In this document: piece after piece, positions 1-8,120 of the stretch
Numbering within the stretch: the stretch's first letter is position 1
Layout of the letters: the number at the start of each line of letters is the position of its first letter
Assembly: GCA_022841205.1 (NCBI GenBank)
Contig: JALHCK010000004.1
Span: 162,159 to 226,158 of the forward strand
Length of the DNA stretch: 64,000 nt
DNA from: Methanomicrobiales archaeon
GTDB lineage: Archaea; Halobacteriota; Methanomicrobia; Methanomicrobiales; Methanospirillaceae
Reading direction: 5' to 3'
Program-made: the position numbers and the translations under genes
Notes under the pieces: generated by a model
The model's input: only the letters and a program-made list of their open reading frames with translations
Told to the model about the DNA's origin: nothing
The model's database searches: none

Positions 1-51
1 TGCGGCATCCGGCCTCGGCCTGATTCCGGCAAAACGAAATATCTTCACCAT
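1..51 (-). CDS. DUF1015 family protein, N-terminal fragment (runs off the window)
   Basis: Only the first 17 codons are inside the window, reading MVKIFRFAGIRPRPDAA from the ATG at 49-51. The pattern of a short basic strand followed by GIRPxP is the usual opening of DUF1015 proteins, a conserved family of unknown function found in bacteria and archaea. It diverges from the acetyltransferase gene at 125, and the 73 bases between them must hold both promoters. The family call rests on a very short match and is tentative. Confidence 0.5.
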   Translation of the reverse strand, partial: MVKIFRFAGIRPRPDAA

Positions 52-124
52 GGATTAACCCGGGGCTCTCTCTACTAATTTTGCCTGTACCTATATTAGT
101 CCAGTGGCCCACCTGTACAGGAGC

Positions 125-586
125 ATGGGCGCCGAGATCACCATAAGAAAGGCACGGCAGGAAGACATCGGCGCAATTGCGGCGATCGAGGCCGAATCGT
201 TCCCGGATCCCTGGGATGCCGGGATAATCGCCGAGACCCTTGCCCACTTTCCCTCTACGTTCTTTGTCGCGGAACACATGGGAAAGGTGGTCGGCTTCAT
301 CATCGGGGGAACCGAGGATACCGGCGAGCAGGTCTACGGCCACATCTGCAACCTCGCCGTCACCGGCCCATGCCGGGGGCTCGGGGTGGGCAGGATGCTC
401 GTCCGACGGGCCGAGCGGCAGTTTGCCATCAACCTGGCCACCGGGGTGCAGCTCGAAGTCCGGGTGTCAAACCTTGCCGCCCGGCAGTTTTACCGCCGCC
501 TAGGCTACAGGGAGGTTTTCATGGTCGACTGCTACTACGCAAACGGCGAGGACGCGGTGGTCATGGTAAAGTGGTTCCGCTTCTAG
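125..586 (+). CDS. rimI: RimI-like GNAT N-acetyltransferase
   Basis: A 153-residue GNAT-fold acetyltransferase that uses acetyl-CoA to modify protein N-termini; archaeal RimI homologues act broadly as N-terminal acetyltransferases. It has the RimI layout: IRKARQEDIGAIAAIEAESF at the N-terminus, the acetyl-CoA loop GPCRGLGVGRMLV near residues 80-95, and a terminal LEVRVSNLAARQFYRRLGY block with Asn and Tyr at the usual catalytic region. The start at 125 is preferred to the GTG at 104 because a TATA-like ctatatta (91-98) would place transcription start near 118-120. Its TAG overlaps the stop of the convergent HMG-CoA reductase gene within a shared CTAG. Confidence 0.85.
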   Translation: MGAEITIRKARQEDIGAIAAIEAESFPDPWDAGIIAETLAHFPSTFFVAEHMGKVVGFIIGGTEDTGEQVYGHICNLAVTGPCRGLGVGRMLVRRAERQFAINLATGVQLEVRVSNLAARQFYRRLGYREVFMVDCYYANGEDAVVMVKWFRF

Positions 587-1788
587 CGGCCGAGCTGCTG
601 GTGGGCGCGGGCCAGGTGCTGTGCCCCTAGCGCCCCGAGCAGGGAGAGCTCCCCGGCAAGCACCGCACAGGCGATGATCTCCGCAAACTTCTTCGCGTGC
701 GTCCCCGGCGGGTCCCCCCCGCCGGCAACCCCGAGAAGGGTGAGGCATTCGTGCTGGGTTGCGATCCCCGTCCCACCCCCCACCGTTCCGACAGGAAGCG
801 AGGGAAGCGTCACCGAGACATAGACCCCGCCCTCCGCAGGGTCGACCGTGGTGATGGCCAGGCTCCCTTCAACTACATGGGCCGGGTCCTGCCCACAGGC
901 GATGAACAGGGCGGCAACTATGTTTGCGGCATGGGCATTGAAACCAAAAGACCCTGCGCGGGCCGATCCCACCAGGTTCTTGCGAAGGTTCACCTCGGCA
1001 AGGGTGGCAGCGTCGGTCTTGAGGACATCCCGGACAAGGTCATCGGGGAGAAAGACGCCTGCAGCAACAGACCGGCCCCTCCCCATGACCAGGTTGACCG
1101 CGGCCGGCTTCTTGTCGGTGCAGAAGTTTCCCGAGAGGGCGATGAGGCGGGCGCCGGTCGCCCCCGCGATAATTTCGGCGGCCTTTGCGCTGGCAATGGT
1201 CACCATGTTCATCCCCATGGCATCCTTGCTGTCGAACTCCAGGCGGACAAAGACGCTGGTCCCCCCCGTGGCCGTGGTGATGCCGGTAAGTTTCCCGTGG
1301 GAGGTGGTACTCTCGGCGGCCCTGGCGATCTCTTCGCGGTGTGAGGCAACCCAGTCGCAGATGCTCCTGGCGTGGGGAATATCCCGGGCGGCAAAGACCG
1401 GTGCCCGGGTAATCCCGTCCCGGAAGATGCGGGCTTCCGCACCGCCGGCCCGGGTGATAACCCCGCACCCCCGGTTCACCGAGGCCACCAGCGCTCCCTC
1501 GGTGGTCGCCAGCGGGATGAAGAACGAGCCGTTCGCGTACTCCCCCTTTACCAGGAGTGGACCGGCGACCCCGACCGGGACCTGGACGGTGCCGATCATG
1601 TTCTCGCAGTTCCTGGCAGCAGCCCGGTCGATGGGGATAGAAAACGATCCGGTCGCGGAGAGATCGGTTCCTGTCTCCTGCTCGATGAAGGCCCGCCGTA
1701 CCCTCACCGCCTCCTCAGGAGGAAGCCCGGACTCGAGCGCATAGAGTTTCAGCGACCCTTTTTTCAGCCTCTCGAGATAATCTTCCAT
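583..1788 (-). CDS. hmgA: HMG-CoA reductase (class I)
   Basis: NADPH-dependent reduction of HMG-CoA to mevalonate, the committed step to archaeal isoprenoid lipids. The 401-residue protein carries the family blocks ENMIGTVQVPVGVAGPL (62-78), TTEGALVAS with catalytic Glu97, DAMGMNM (189-195), TDKKPAAVN with catalytic Lys226, CGQDPAHVVEGS with Asp301, GTVGGGT and a C-terminal HLARAH with catalytic His396. The reading frame is open further upstream, but family alignment starts at MEDYLERLKKGSLKL, so the ATG at 1788 is chosen. It is a short archaeal form without membrane segments. The two preceding mevalonate steps lie at 3474-5686. It is divergent from trm5 with only 27 bases between the starts. 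Confidence 0.96.
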   Translation of the reverse strand: MEDYLERLKKGSLKLYALESGLPPEEAVRVRRAFIEQETGTDLSATGSFSIPIDRAAARNCENMIGTVQVPVGVAGPLLVKGEYANGSFFIPLATTEGALVASVNRGCGVITRAGGAEARIFRDGITRAPVFAARDIPHARSICDWVASHREEIARAAESTTSHGKLTGITTATGGTSVFVRLEFDSKDAMGMNMVTIASAKAAEIIAGATGARLIALSGNFCTDKKPAAVNLVMGRGRSVAAGVFLPDDLVRDVLKTDAATLAEVNLRKNLVGSARAGSFGFNAHAANIVAALFIACGQDPAHVVEGSLAITTVDPAEGGVYVSVTLPSLPVGTVGGGTGIATQHECLTLLGVAGGGDPPGTHAKKFAEIIACAVLAGELSLLGALGAQHLARAHQQLGR

Positions 1789-1815
1789 GATACTAGTTTC
1801 ACTTCCGGGATAAAT

Positions 1816-2727
1816 ATGGAACAGGACCAGTGGGCGCTGCGGGTGCCCCGCAGCCAGGGAGAAGGGGAGCGGCTGCGCCTTGCAAAGACCGGGCTCCTCG
1901 ACCGGAGCCTCAGGCCGAAAGTTGATGGCGATACTCTCCTGATCCCGGTGGTGGAAGAGATCGCGGGCGCAGAACGGACAGCCTTCCAGCAACGCGGCAG
2001 GACCCTGGAGCTCCCGCGTCACGAGCTGATCGGGGGGATCGCCATCATGCTCGAGGAAAACCCGGTCGCAGCCGGGGAGCTGCTGGCCTCCCGTCCGTCC
2101 CTTCACACGGTGCTCTTCCCGGTAAGCGATGTGGAGGGGGAGTATCGCACCCGGCGCTTCAGGGTGCTTGCCGGGAAGGACACCACCCGGACGACCTGCA
2201 TCGAGTACGGGAAGCGGTTCGAGATCGATCTCGCGGAGGCCTATTTCTCGCCACGGCTGGCAACGGAACGGCAGCGTATCGTCTCCCGCATGGGAGAAGG
2301 CGAGCGGGTGCTCGACATGTTTACCGGGGTCGGGCCGTTTGCCCTCTCCCTTGCGGACCGGGCATCGCTGGTGGTGGCAGTCGATACCAACCCGGGCGCA
2401 ATCAGCCTCCTTGAACGAAACATCCGGCAGAACCGTGCCCTAAACGTGCTCCCCTTTCTTGCCGACGCCTCGCATGTCCGGGGCATACTCCCACGGACCT
2501 TTGACCGGATCATCATGAACCACCCGACCGGCGCCATCCCCTTCCTGCCGGAGGCGTTTGCCCTGTGTCGCCCGGGAGGCTCGATCCACTGCTACGTCCT
2601 CCAGGAGACTGAAGGGGAAGTCCTCCCGGAGATCCGGAATTATCGCATCCGGGAGGTCAGCGAACGCTACGTCCGCTCCTATTCACCGGGAAAATGGCAC
2701 GCGGTGTACGATATCGTTACGGGATGA
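1816..2727 (+). CDS. trm5: tRNA (guanine37-N1)-methyltransferase, Trm5 family
   Basis: Transfers methyl from S-adenosylmethionine to N1 of G37 next to the anticodon, preventing +1 frameshifting. The 303-residue protein has the Trm5 order: an N-terminal D1 domain (WALRVPRSQGEGERLRLAK), a middle domain ending in RFEIDLAEAYFSPRLATER, then a class I Rossmann domain with motif I DMFTGVGPFALSLA, the acidic VVAVDTNPGA turn and a DRIIMNHP motif matching the family N-x-P. The D1 match fixes the ATG at 1816. A TATA-like taaata lies only a few bases before the start, so the real promoter probably overlaps the hmgA coding end. Confidence 0.92.
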   Translation: MEQDQWALRVPRSQGEGERLRLAKTGLLDRSLRPKVDGDTLLIPVVEEIAGAERTAFQQRGRTLELPRHELIGGIAIMLEENPVAAGELLASRPSLHTVLFPVSDVEGEYRTRRFRVLAGKDTTRTTCIEYGKRFEIDLAEAYFSPRLATERQRIVSRMGEGERVLDMFTGVGPFALSLADRASLVVAVDTNPGAISLLERNIRQNRALNVLPFLADASHVRGILPRTFDRIIMNHPTGAIPFLPEAFALCRPGGSIHCYVLQETEGEVLPEIRNYRIREVSERYVRSYSPGKWHAVYDIVTG

Positions 2728-2776
2728 GCGTGAGGAAGAACCTCTCCCGGGCAGTGCATCATCCCGGAAAAAAGTG

Positions 2777-2986
2777 CTAATCGGTTGCAACCAGCACGTT
2801 GGATGCTTTGACAACCGTTGACACATTCTTTCCCACGGCAAGCTTCATACGATCTGCAGAGGTCTTGGTGATAAGCGAGGTTATCTCCAGTCCCCCGGGC
2901 AGTTCGATGACCAGTTCGGCAAGGATCTGGCCGTACTTGATCGACTTGATTTTTCCTTTGAACACGTTTCGGGCGCTGATTTCCAT
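2777..2986 (-). CDS. TOBE-domain molybdate/tungstate-binding protein (molbindin type)
   Basis: A 69-residue single TOBE (Mop) domain: SARNVFKGKIKSIKYGQILAEL, then LPGGLEITSLITKTSADRM and a KASNVLVA ending. Free-standing molbindins bind molybdate or tungstate oxyanions as oligomers. Methanogens need these metals for formylmethanofuran dehydrogenase, which makes the role plausible, but no transport gene is adjacent. The ATG at 2986 is preceded by GGTGAT at ribosome-binding distance; an in-frame ATG and GTG lie 6 and 9 bases further upstream. The gene is convergent with trm5. Confidence 0.88.
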   Translation of the reverse strand: MEISARNVFKGKIKSIKYGQILAELVIELPGGLEITSLITKTSADRMKLAVGKNVSTVVKASNVLVATD

Positions 2987-3075
2987 AAACATCACCGTGC
3001 AGACTTGTCAACAGCACTATAAAGACTTTCATGTCGTGACAAAATTACCCCGGTGGTGGACCGGGAAAAAAGAGG

Positions 3076-3474
3076 TTATTCTGCGGGAGCGTACTTGGTC
3101 CCGTAATAGATGACCCCGCTTTTTCCATCGGCTGCGATCTTCCTGAAGACTGGTCGCACCCTCATGCCGATGCGGACTTCGTCCGGGGCACAGACCAGCT
3201 GGGCGGTGATCCTCGGGCCTTCATCGAGCTTCACGATGGCCAGCACGTAGGGGGTCATCTGCTCGAACTGCTCGCTCGCCGTCCTGATGACCGTGTGGGT
3301 GACCACCGTCCCCTTCCCGGAAAACCTGTAATCGACGATGTTGCCCGCCCTCCGGCAGTCGGGGCAAAACGACCGCGGGGGGAAGAAACACTGACCGCAC
3401 CTGGTGCAGGTGGTCCCGACCAGGTTGTAGCGCTGGGGGATCTTTCTCCAGAACCGTGCAACGGACATGGCCAT
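3076..3474 (-). CDS. DUF35 zinc-ribbon/OB-fold protein of the thiolase-HMG-CoA synthase complex
   Basis: A 132-residue DUF35 protein: an N-terminal rubredoxin-like zinc ribbon CTRCGQCFFPPRSFCPDC (residues about 22-39) followed by an OB-fold containing FSGKGTVVTHTVI and RVRPVFRK. In a methanogen, a DUF35 protein was shown to bridge acetoacetyl-CoA thiolase and HMG-CoA synthase so that the intermediate is channelled. Here it is the last gene of exactly that operon, and its ATG shares one base with the thiolase TGA (a GTG one codon earlier is also possible). Function by context is strong. Confidence 0.93.
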   Translation of the reverse strand: MAMSVARFWRKIPQRYNLVGTTCTRCGQCFFPPRSFCPDCRRAGNIVDYRFSGKGTVVTHTVIRTASEQFEQMTPYVLAIVKLDEGPRITAQLVCAPDEVRIGMRVRPVFRKIAADGKSGVIYYGTKYAPAE

Positions 3475-4637
3475 CACACCCCGAGGATGTGCACGGCGAC
3501 CGTAGCCCCGGTGCCTCCCACGTTGTGGGTCATCCCGATCTCTGCTCCCTCTACCTGGCGCTTCCCGGCCTCGCCGCGCAGCTGCTGGACCACTTCGAAG
3601 ACCTGCTTGATCCCGGTCGCTCCCACCGGGTGGCCGCAGGCCTTGAGGCCGCCGCTGGTGTTGACCGGGATATCCCCGTTGAGCGCCGTCGCCCCCTCCC
3701 AGGTCATGCGCCCTGCCTCGCCTTTCCGGCAGAACCCTAGGTCCTCGATGGCGCAGATCTCGGCGATGGTGAAGCAGTCATGCACCTCGACCAGGTCGAT
3801 ATCGGTTGTGGAAAGCCCGGATGCGGCAAACGCACGCCTCCCGGCGGCCACCGTTGCGTCGAGCGTGCTGATATCGCGCCGGTCGTGGAGGGTGATGGTG
3901 TCGCTTGCCTGGGCACTGGCCAGCACCTTTATGGGGGTATCGGTGAACTCCCGTGCCCTTTCAAGCGGCGCAAGGACCACTGCGGCGGCCCCGTCCGTGA
4001 TGGGGGAGCAGTCGAAGAGGCGGAGCGGGTCGGCGACCAGGGACGATTTGATCACGGTGTCGATGGAGATCTCCTGTCTGAACTGGGCGATGGGGTTTCT
4101 CGCCCCGTTGTAATGGTTCTTTACCGCCACCTGCGCGAGCTGCTCGCGGGTGAGGGGGTAGCGGTTCATGTAATCGGTGGCGATCATGGCGTAGAGGCCG
4201 GGGAAGGTTGCCCCGACAAACCCTTCCCACTCGCGGTCTGCGGCCCCGGCCAGCGCATCGACGCTCGCCCCGGAGGCGACATCGGTCATCTTCTCGACCC
4301 CGGCGGCCACCACGATGTCCTCCATGCCTGAAGCCACGGCGATGACCGCCTGCCGGAAGGAGAGGCCTCCCGAAGCGCAGGCGGCCTCGACCCGGGTCGC
4401 GGGGATATGGTGTGATGCAAGCCCGGCATAATCGGCGATGAGGGCCCCGATATGCTCCTGCTCGACGAACCGGCCGGCGCTCATGTTCCCGACATACAAC
4501 CCGTCGATCTGTTCCCCGGCAACCCCGGCATCTTCGAGGGCAAGGATACCGGCTTCCACGAAGAGGTTCCGGAATGAACTGTTCCACTTCTCCCCGAAGG
4601 TGGTGCACCCTGTCCCGATAACGGCAACGTCTCTCAT
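3474..4637 (-). CDS. Acetyl-CoA C-acetyltransferase (archaeal thiolase, SCP2-like)
   Basis: Condenses two acetyl-CoA to acetoacetyl-CoA, the first mevalonate step. The 387-residue protein has the nucleophile region VEAACASGGLSFRQAV, the GGLKACGHPVGATG histidine block, and the C-terminal NVGGTGATVAV. This last block lacks the second active-site cysteine of classical biosynthetic thiolases, as is usual for archaeal SCP2-type enzymes that work in complex with HMG-CoA synthase. It overlaps the HMG-CoA synthase gene by four bases (ATGA), which supports translational coupling and a fixed enzyme ratio. Confidence 0.94.
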   Translation of the reverse strand: MRDVAVIGTGCTTFGEKWNSSFRNLFVEAGILALEDAGVAGEQIDGLYVGNMSAGRFVEQEHIGALIADYAGLASHHIPATRVEAACASGGLSFRQAVIAVASGMEDIVVAAGVEKMTDVASGASVDALAGAADREWEGFVGATFPGLYAMIATDYMNRYPLTREQLAQVAVKNHYNGARNPIAQFRQEISIDTVIKSSLVADPLRLFDCSPITDGAAAVVLAPLERAREFTDTPIKVLASAQASDTITLHDRRDISTLDATVAAGRRAFAASGLSTTDIDLVEVHDCFTIAEICAIEDLGFCRKGEAGRMTWEGATALNGDIPVNTSGGLKACGHPVGATGIKQVFEVVQQLRGEAGKRQVEGAEIGMTHNVGGTGATVAVHILGV

Positions 4638-5686
4638 TTCTGCATCACGATCTTTCCCTTGTGCCTTGCATACCGTGCATAGTCGATGTAGATGGGGTTT
4701 GCGAGGAGCTGCCCGACAAGCGGCGCAGCATCCCGTCGGAACGAACCGGATTCGATGGCATCGGTAACCTCGATATCGAAGGCATCGCTGCCCGCCCCCG
4801 ATCCAAACGAGGCCACGAAGATTCGGTCGCCTGGCTTAGCGACATCAAGGGTTGCCGCAAGCCCGATCATCGATGACCCGCTGTAGGTATTGCCAAGCTC
4901 CGGCACCACCAGGCCGGGCCTGATCTGTTCGGGCAGGAACCCGAGGACCTTTGCCACCCGCTGGGGGAACTTGGCGTTCGGCTGGTGGAAGACGGCATAG
5001 GTGTAGTCTTTTGGGCATTTCCCGGTCTGCTCGAAGAGCAGCCGGACCGCACCCTCGATGTGCCGGAAATACCCCGGCTCCCCGGTAAACCGGCCGCCGT
5101 GGCGCGGGTAGTCCTGCCCCTCGCGGCGCCAGAAGTCGGGAGTGTCGGTGGTAAACGAGCAGGTGCGGTGGATCAGGGCGATCGGGTCATCCATGCCGAT
5201 CACGTAGGCAGCCCCCCCGGCCGCAGCGGTGTATTCGAGTGCATCGCTGGGAGCGCCCTGGGCAACGTCAGAGCCGATGGCAAGGCCGAAGCGGATCATG
5301 CCGCTTGTTGCAAGCCCCATGCAGGTCTGGATCGCCGCGGTTCCCGCCTTGCAGGCAAACTCGTAATCGGCAGCGGTCATGAAGGGGGTGGCGCAAATGG
5401 CCTCCCCTACCGTGCAGGCCGTCGGCTTGACAGCGTAGGGGTGTGATTCCGAGCCGACATAGACCGCCCCGATATCCCCGGGGTCGATATCCCTTCGGGC
5501 CAGTGCGTTCCTGGCCGCTTCGACGGCTATTGTCGCAGTATCCTCGTCGAGGTCTGGGACCGATTTTGAAAACACACCCAGTCCACCAGTGATATCGTTG
5601 GCGTTCGCCCCCCATACCCGGGTTATCTCCTCGACCTTAATCCTGTAGCGGGGGATGTATACCCCGTAGGTGATGATTCCTACCAT
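4634..5686 (-). CDS. mvaS: Hydroxymethylglutaryl-CoA synthase
   Basis: Condenses acetoacetyl-CoA with acetyl-CoA to HMG-CoA. The 350-residue protein follows the archaeal form: the opening GIITYGVYIPRYRIKVEEI, VYVGSESHPYAVKPTA with the general-base Glu, the cysteine nucleophile in EFACKAGTAAIQ (about residue 113), the histidine in VFHQPNAKFPQRV, and GNTYSGSSMIGLA near the C-terminus. It overlaps the upstream regulator by 7 bases and the downstream thiolase by 4, so four genes form one tightly packed operon. Confidence 0.95.
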   Translation of the reverse strand: MVGIITYGVYIPRYRIKVEEITRVWGANANDITGGLGVFSKSVPDLDEDTATIAVEAARNALARRDIDPGDIGAVYVGSESHPYAVKPTACTVGEAICATPFMTAADYEFACKAGTAAIQTCMGLATSGMIRFGLAIGSDVAQGAPSDALEYTAAAGGAAYVIGMDDPIALIHRTCSFTTDTPDFWRREGQDYPRHGGRFTGEPGYFRHIEGAVRLLFEQTGKCPKDYTYAVFHQPNAKFPQRVAKVLGFLPEQIRPGLVVPELGNTYSGSSMIGLAATLDVAKPGDRIFVASFGSGAGSDAFDIEVTDAIESGSFRRDAAPLVGQLLANPIYIDYARYARHKGKIVMQK

Positions 5687-6390
5687 TGCTTATCCCTCAA
5701 AACGCTCATGATCTCCTCGGTCCGCATCGCGGTGCACAGCACCGTGATATGGTCGCGCTCGGCCATCTTCGGCACCAGCGGGTGGACGAGCTCCGGCTCG
5801 ATTCCCTGGAGAACCACGCACCGGGGCTTGAAAGGGGTGACCCGGATGGCCACCATGGGCGACTTGCCGGACGTCACTTCTGAAAAGATCAGGGCCCGCT
5901 CGGTGCTCCAGCCGTAAATGCGGTTGAACTCGTTGCTTGAGAGCTGGGTGATCGCGTTCAGGCTGTTGACGATCGTGTACCCGTAAATTGACTGGGAAAG
6001 AGAGCCGCAGACCACCCTGCAGCCAAGCGCCCCGGCAAAGGAGCCCAGGGGAACCGGTTGCGGGTAGTCGTGGATGTCGTAGATGACGTTGTCATCGAAG
6101 TCCGCATAGAGGATCTTTCCGAACTTCTTGATGTACTTGCCACCGTCTGCCTCATCGATGGACAGGATCGTGTCGACGATCTTTCCCACAACAGCTGTCC
6201 CCGGGCTCTTCCTCCTGCCGCCCTCGTAGTCGCTGATGACCGAGGGCGAGACTTCGAGCCGTTCGGCGAGCACTCCCTGGGGGATGTTGAAGCTCATCCG
6301 CCACTTCTTCAGGGCCTTGCCCGGGGAGTCTGAAAGCGTTATCTCGCCGGCCATCTTCTCGGCCAGCTGATGACGCACATCAGATTTCAT
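5680..6390 (-). CDS. HTH (XRE-family) transcriptional regulator of the mevalonate operon
   Basis: A 236-residue protein with an N-terminal Cro/C1-type helix-turn-helix (ALKKWRMSFNIPQGVLAERL, then EVSPSVISDYEGGRRKSPG, about residues 24-65) and a roughly 160-residue C-terminal domain that I do not assign to a ligand family. It is the first gene of the operon with HMG-CoA synthase, thiolase and DUF35, so it probably controls isoprenoid supply and its own expression. The ATG at 6390 lies about 27 bases from a TATA-like element at 6413-6424, which suggests a leaderless transcript; the open frame upstream would lie outside it. Confidence 0.85.
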   Translation of the reverse strand: MKSDVRHQLAEKMAGEITLSDSPGKALKKWRMSFNIPQGVLAERLEVSPSVISDYEGGRRKSPGTAVVGKIVDTILSIDEADGGKYIKKFGKILYADFDDNVIYDIHDYPQPVPLGSFAGALGCRVVCGSLSQSIYGYTIVNSLNAITQLSSNEFNRIYGWSTERALIFSEVTSGKSPMVAIRVTPFKPRCVVLQGIEPELVHPLVPKMAERDHITVLCTAMRTEEIMSVLRDKQW

Positions 6391-6411
6391 GCCATATGAT
6401 GAAGAGAGGGG

Positions 6412-6455
6412 GGCTGATATAATTAACGAATGTGGATTCGACATTCCCCGAATCG
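6412..6455 (-). promoter_or_regulatory. Promoter and candidate operator of the mevalonate operon
   Basis: Read on the minus strand, gttaattatatc (6413-6424) is a good TATA box about 27 bases before the regulator start. Directly upstream lie two overlapping inverted repeats: GAATGT at 6428-6433 with ACATTC at 6441-6446, and GATTCG at 6435-6440 with CGAATC at 6449-6454. A palindrome against the BRE/TATA region is where an autoregulatory HTH protein would be expected to bind; that binding is inferred. Confidence 0.5.
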
Positions 6456-6472
6456 GTGGAAGAAAGGATACT

Positions 6473-6482
6473 CATAAATAAT
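6473..6482 (+). promoter_or_regulatory. TATA box of the ribK-ribB operon
   Basis: The sequence cataaataat lies about 27 bases before the ribK start codon at 6505, so the mRNA is probably leaderless or nearly so. It shares the 114-base divergent intergenic region with the mevalonate operon promoter. Confidence 0.5.
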
Positions 6483-6504
6483 AAGCATCTCAATTTTGGT
6501 ACGT

Positions 6505-7170
6505 ATGATCATGCCCGAGGATCTCCAGTGCCTCAAGGTGCTGGCCCTCATGGGAGGCCTGAACGGGCCGGTTCGGGTCTCCTCCCAGTCGCTTGGCACC
6601 GCGCTTCGCACAAGCCCGCAGACCGCCTCGCGGCGTCTCCAGGCCCTTGAGCGCCGGATGCTCCTGGCGCGGGCGGTTGGTACCGACGGGCAGTCCATCA
6701 CCATAACCCGGGGCGGGAAGGAGGAGCTCAGGCGCGAGTTCTCGGACTACTGCCGGCTCTTTTCCAAGGAATCGGAGTCCTGCTCCCTGTTTGGGTCGGT
6801 CATCTCGGGCCTTGGCGAGGGGAAATACTACATGAGCCTGGACCACTACGTGGAGCAGTTCTCCCGGGTCCTTGGGTTCGTCCCGTTCCCGGGGACCCTC
6901 AATATCAGGCTCCACCCCTCCAGCCTCTCCATACGAAAGCAGCTGGACCAGCGCGACTGGATCTCCATCGATGGGTTCACCGCCGATGAACGCTCGTTTG
7001 GAAACGCCCGCTGCCTGCCCTGCCGGCTGCACGAAACCCCCTGCGGTATCGTCATCCCGGGCCGGTCGCACTACCCTGATGATGTCCTGGAGGTCATCGC
7101 CCCGGTCTCGCTCCGGGAAACTTACCGGCTCGCGGATTCGGATACCATTGCCGTTGAGGTGGCACCATGA
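6505..7170 (+). CDS. ribK: CTP-dependent riboflavin kinase with N-terminal winged-helix domain
   Basis: Phosphorylates riboflavin to FMN using CTP, an archaea-specific enzyme. The protein has 221 residues. Residues 1-80 form a MarR-like winged helix (VRVSSQSLGTALRTSPQTAS, then RRLQALERRMLLAR), as in archaeal RibK/RbkR proteins that also regulate riboflavin genes. The kinase domain begins at GLGEGKYYMSLDHYVEQF and contains the FVPFPGTLNIRL metal/nucleotide motif and RSHYPDDVLEVIAPVSLRE. The ATG at 6505 follows a TATA box at leaderless distance; an in-frame ATG follows two codons later. It overlaps ribB by four bases (ATGA). Autoregulation through the HTH is likely but inferred. Confidence 0.94.
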   Translation: MIMPEDLQCLKVLALMGGLNGPVRVSSQSLGTALRTSPQTASRRLQALERRMLLARAVGTDGQSITITRGGKEELRREFSDYCRLFSKESESCSLFGSVISGLGEGKYYMSLDHYVEQFSRVLGFVPFPGTLNIRLHPSSLSIRKQLDQRDWISIDGFTADERSFGNARCLPCRLHETPCGIVIPGRSHYPDDVLEVIAPVSLRETYRLADSDTIAVEVAP

Positions 7171-7841
7171 TAAAGGACGCATTGAACGCACTGAGGGAGG
7201 GGAAATTCATTCTCCTCTACGATTTTGATGATCGGGAAGGGGAGACGGACTTTGCCATCAGGGCAGACCGGGTCATGCCGGCTGACGTGGCCCGCATGCG
7301 CCGGGATGGTGGCGGACTGATCTGCACGGCCATTCCGGCAGGCGCCGCGAACCGGCTCGGCCTCCCGTTTGCCACCGATCTCCTCCGATCCTGCCCGGGC
7401 ATGGCGGGAATGGTCGGGCAGGTACCCTATGACCCGAAGAACCGCTCGTCCTTCTCACTGTGGGTCAACCACCGCGACACCTGGACTGGGGTGACCGACA
7501 ACGATCGTGCCCTGACCATCAGGGCTGTCGCCGACCAGGTCAGGATGAGCATGAACGGTGGAGGGGAGGACTTCCATTCCCAGTTCCGCTCCCCGGGGCA
7601 TGTCGCGCTTCTCAGGGCCGACGAGAAGCTCCTCGACCAGCGGAGGGGCCAGACCGAGCTCTCCATAGCCCTTGCAACCATGGCCGGGATCACCCCGGCG
7701 ATCACCATCTGCGAGATGCTCGATGAACGGTCCGGCACCGCGCTCTCCAAGGCCGACGCCCGGGCATATGCCCGGAGCCACGGCCTGGTATTCGTCGAGG
7801 GATCGGAAGTAGTCGGGTCCTGGAAATCGACAACCTCCTGA
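7167..7841 (+). CDS. ribB: 3,4-dihydroxy-2-butanone 4-phosphate synthase
   Basis: Converts ribulose 5-phosphate to 3,4-dihydroxy-2-butanone 4-phosphate and formate, supplying the four-carbon unit of riboflavin. The 224-residue monofunctional enzyme shows the metal/substrate loop YDFDDREGETDFAIRAD, the GGGLICTAI strand, the RRGQTELSIALATMAGITP block (family R-x-G-[HQ]-T-E) and CEMLDERSGTALSKADARAYA. It is translationally coupled to ribK by an ATGA overlap, so two riboflavin/FMN genes are co-expressed. Confidence 0.95.
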   Translation: MIKDALNALREGKFILLYDFDDREGETDFAIRADRVMPADVARMRRDGGGLICTAIPAGAANRLGLPFATDLLRSCPGMAGMVGQVPYDPKNRSSFSLWVNHRDTWTGVTDNDRALTIRAVADQVRMSMNGGGEDFHSQFRSPGHVALLRADEKLLDQRRGQTELSIALATMAGITPAITICEMLDERSGTALSKADARAYARSHGLVFVEGSEVVGSWKSTTS

Positions 7842-7896
7842 CCGGCATATCTTTTTTCTCATACCCGGCCGAATACTGGCACAGGAGCACACCGGC

Positions 7897-8118
7897 ATGA
7901 AAGTCAGAATCATCCGCGAAGAATGCGTAAGCTGCGGCACGTGTGTCGATATCTGTCCTGAATTTTTTGAACTTGGAAAAAAGGATGCCCTCTCTCAGGT
8001 AGTGGAGAGGCACAGGGCCGACGGGAAACTGGACGAGGGGACGGTTCCCCCGGAGCTTGAGGAAGCGGTGAAGGATGCCGCCGACATGTGCCCCGTCCAG
8101 GTCATCCACACCGAATAG
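7897..8118 (+). CDS. Ferredoxin, single [4Fe-4S] type
   Basis: A 73-residue electron carrier with CVSCGTCVDICPEFFEL (Cys10, 13, 16 and 20) and a distant CPVQVI (Cys66). The C-x2-C-x2-C plus remote C-P pattern fits a one-cluster ferredoxin; Cys20 may be a spare or may support a disulfide, as in related small ferredoxins. It lies 55 bases after ribB and is convergent with the small gene at 8121. The redox partner cannot be told from context. Confidence 0.88.
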   Translation: MKVRIIREECVSCGTCVDICPEFFELGKKDALSQVVERHRADGKLDEGTVPPELEEAVKDAADMCPVQVIHTE

Positions 8119-8120
8119 TC

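Noticed and set aside
1372..1815. Upstream extension of the Trm5 frame
   Set aside because: It is antisense to HMG-CoA reductase, and Trm5 family alignment starts at 1816.
1789..2106. Upstream extension of the HMG-CoA reductase frame
   Set aside because: It lies antisense to trm5 and matches no reductase domain; archaeal enzymes are about 400 residues.
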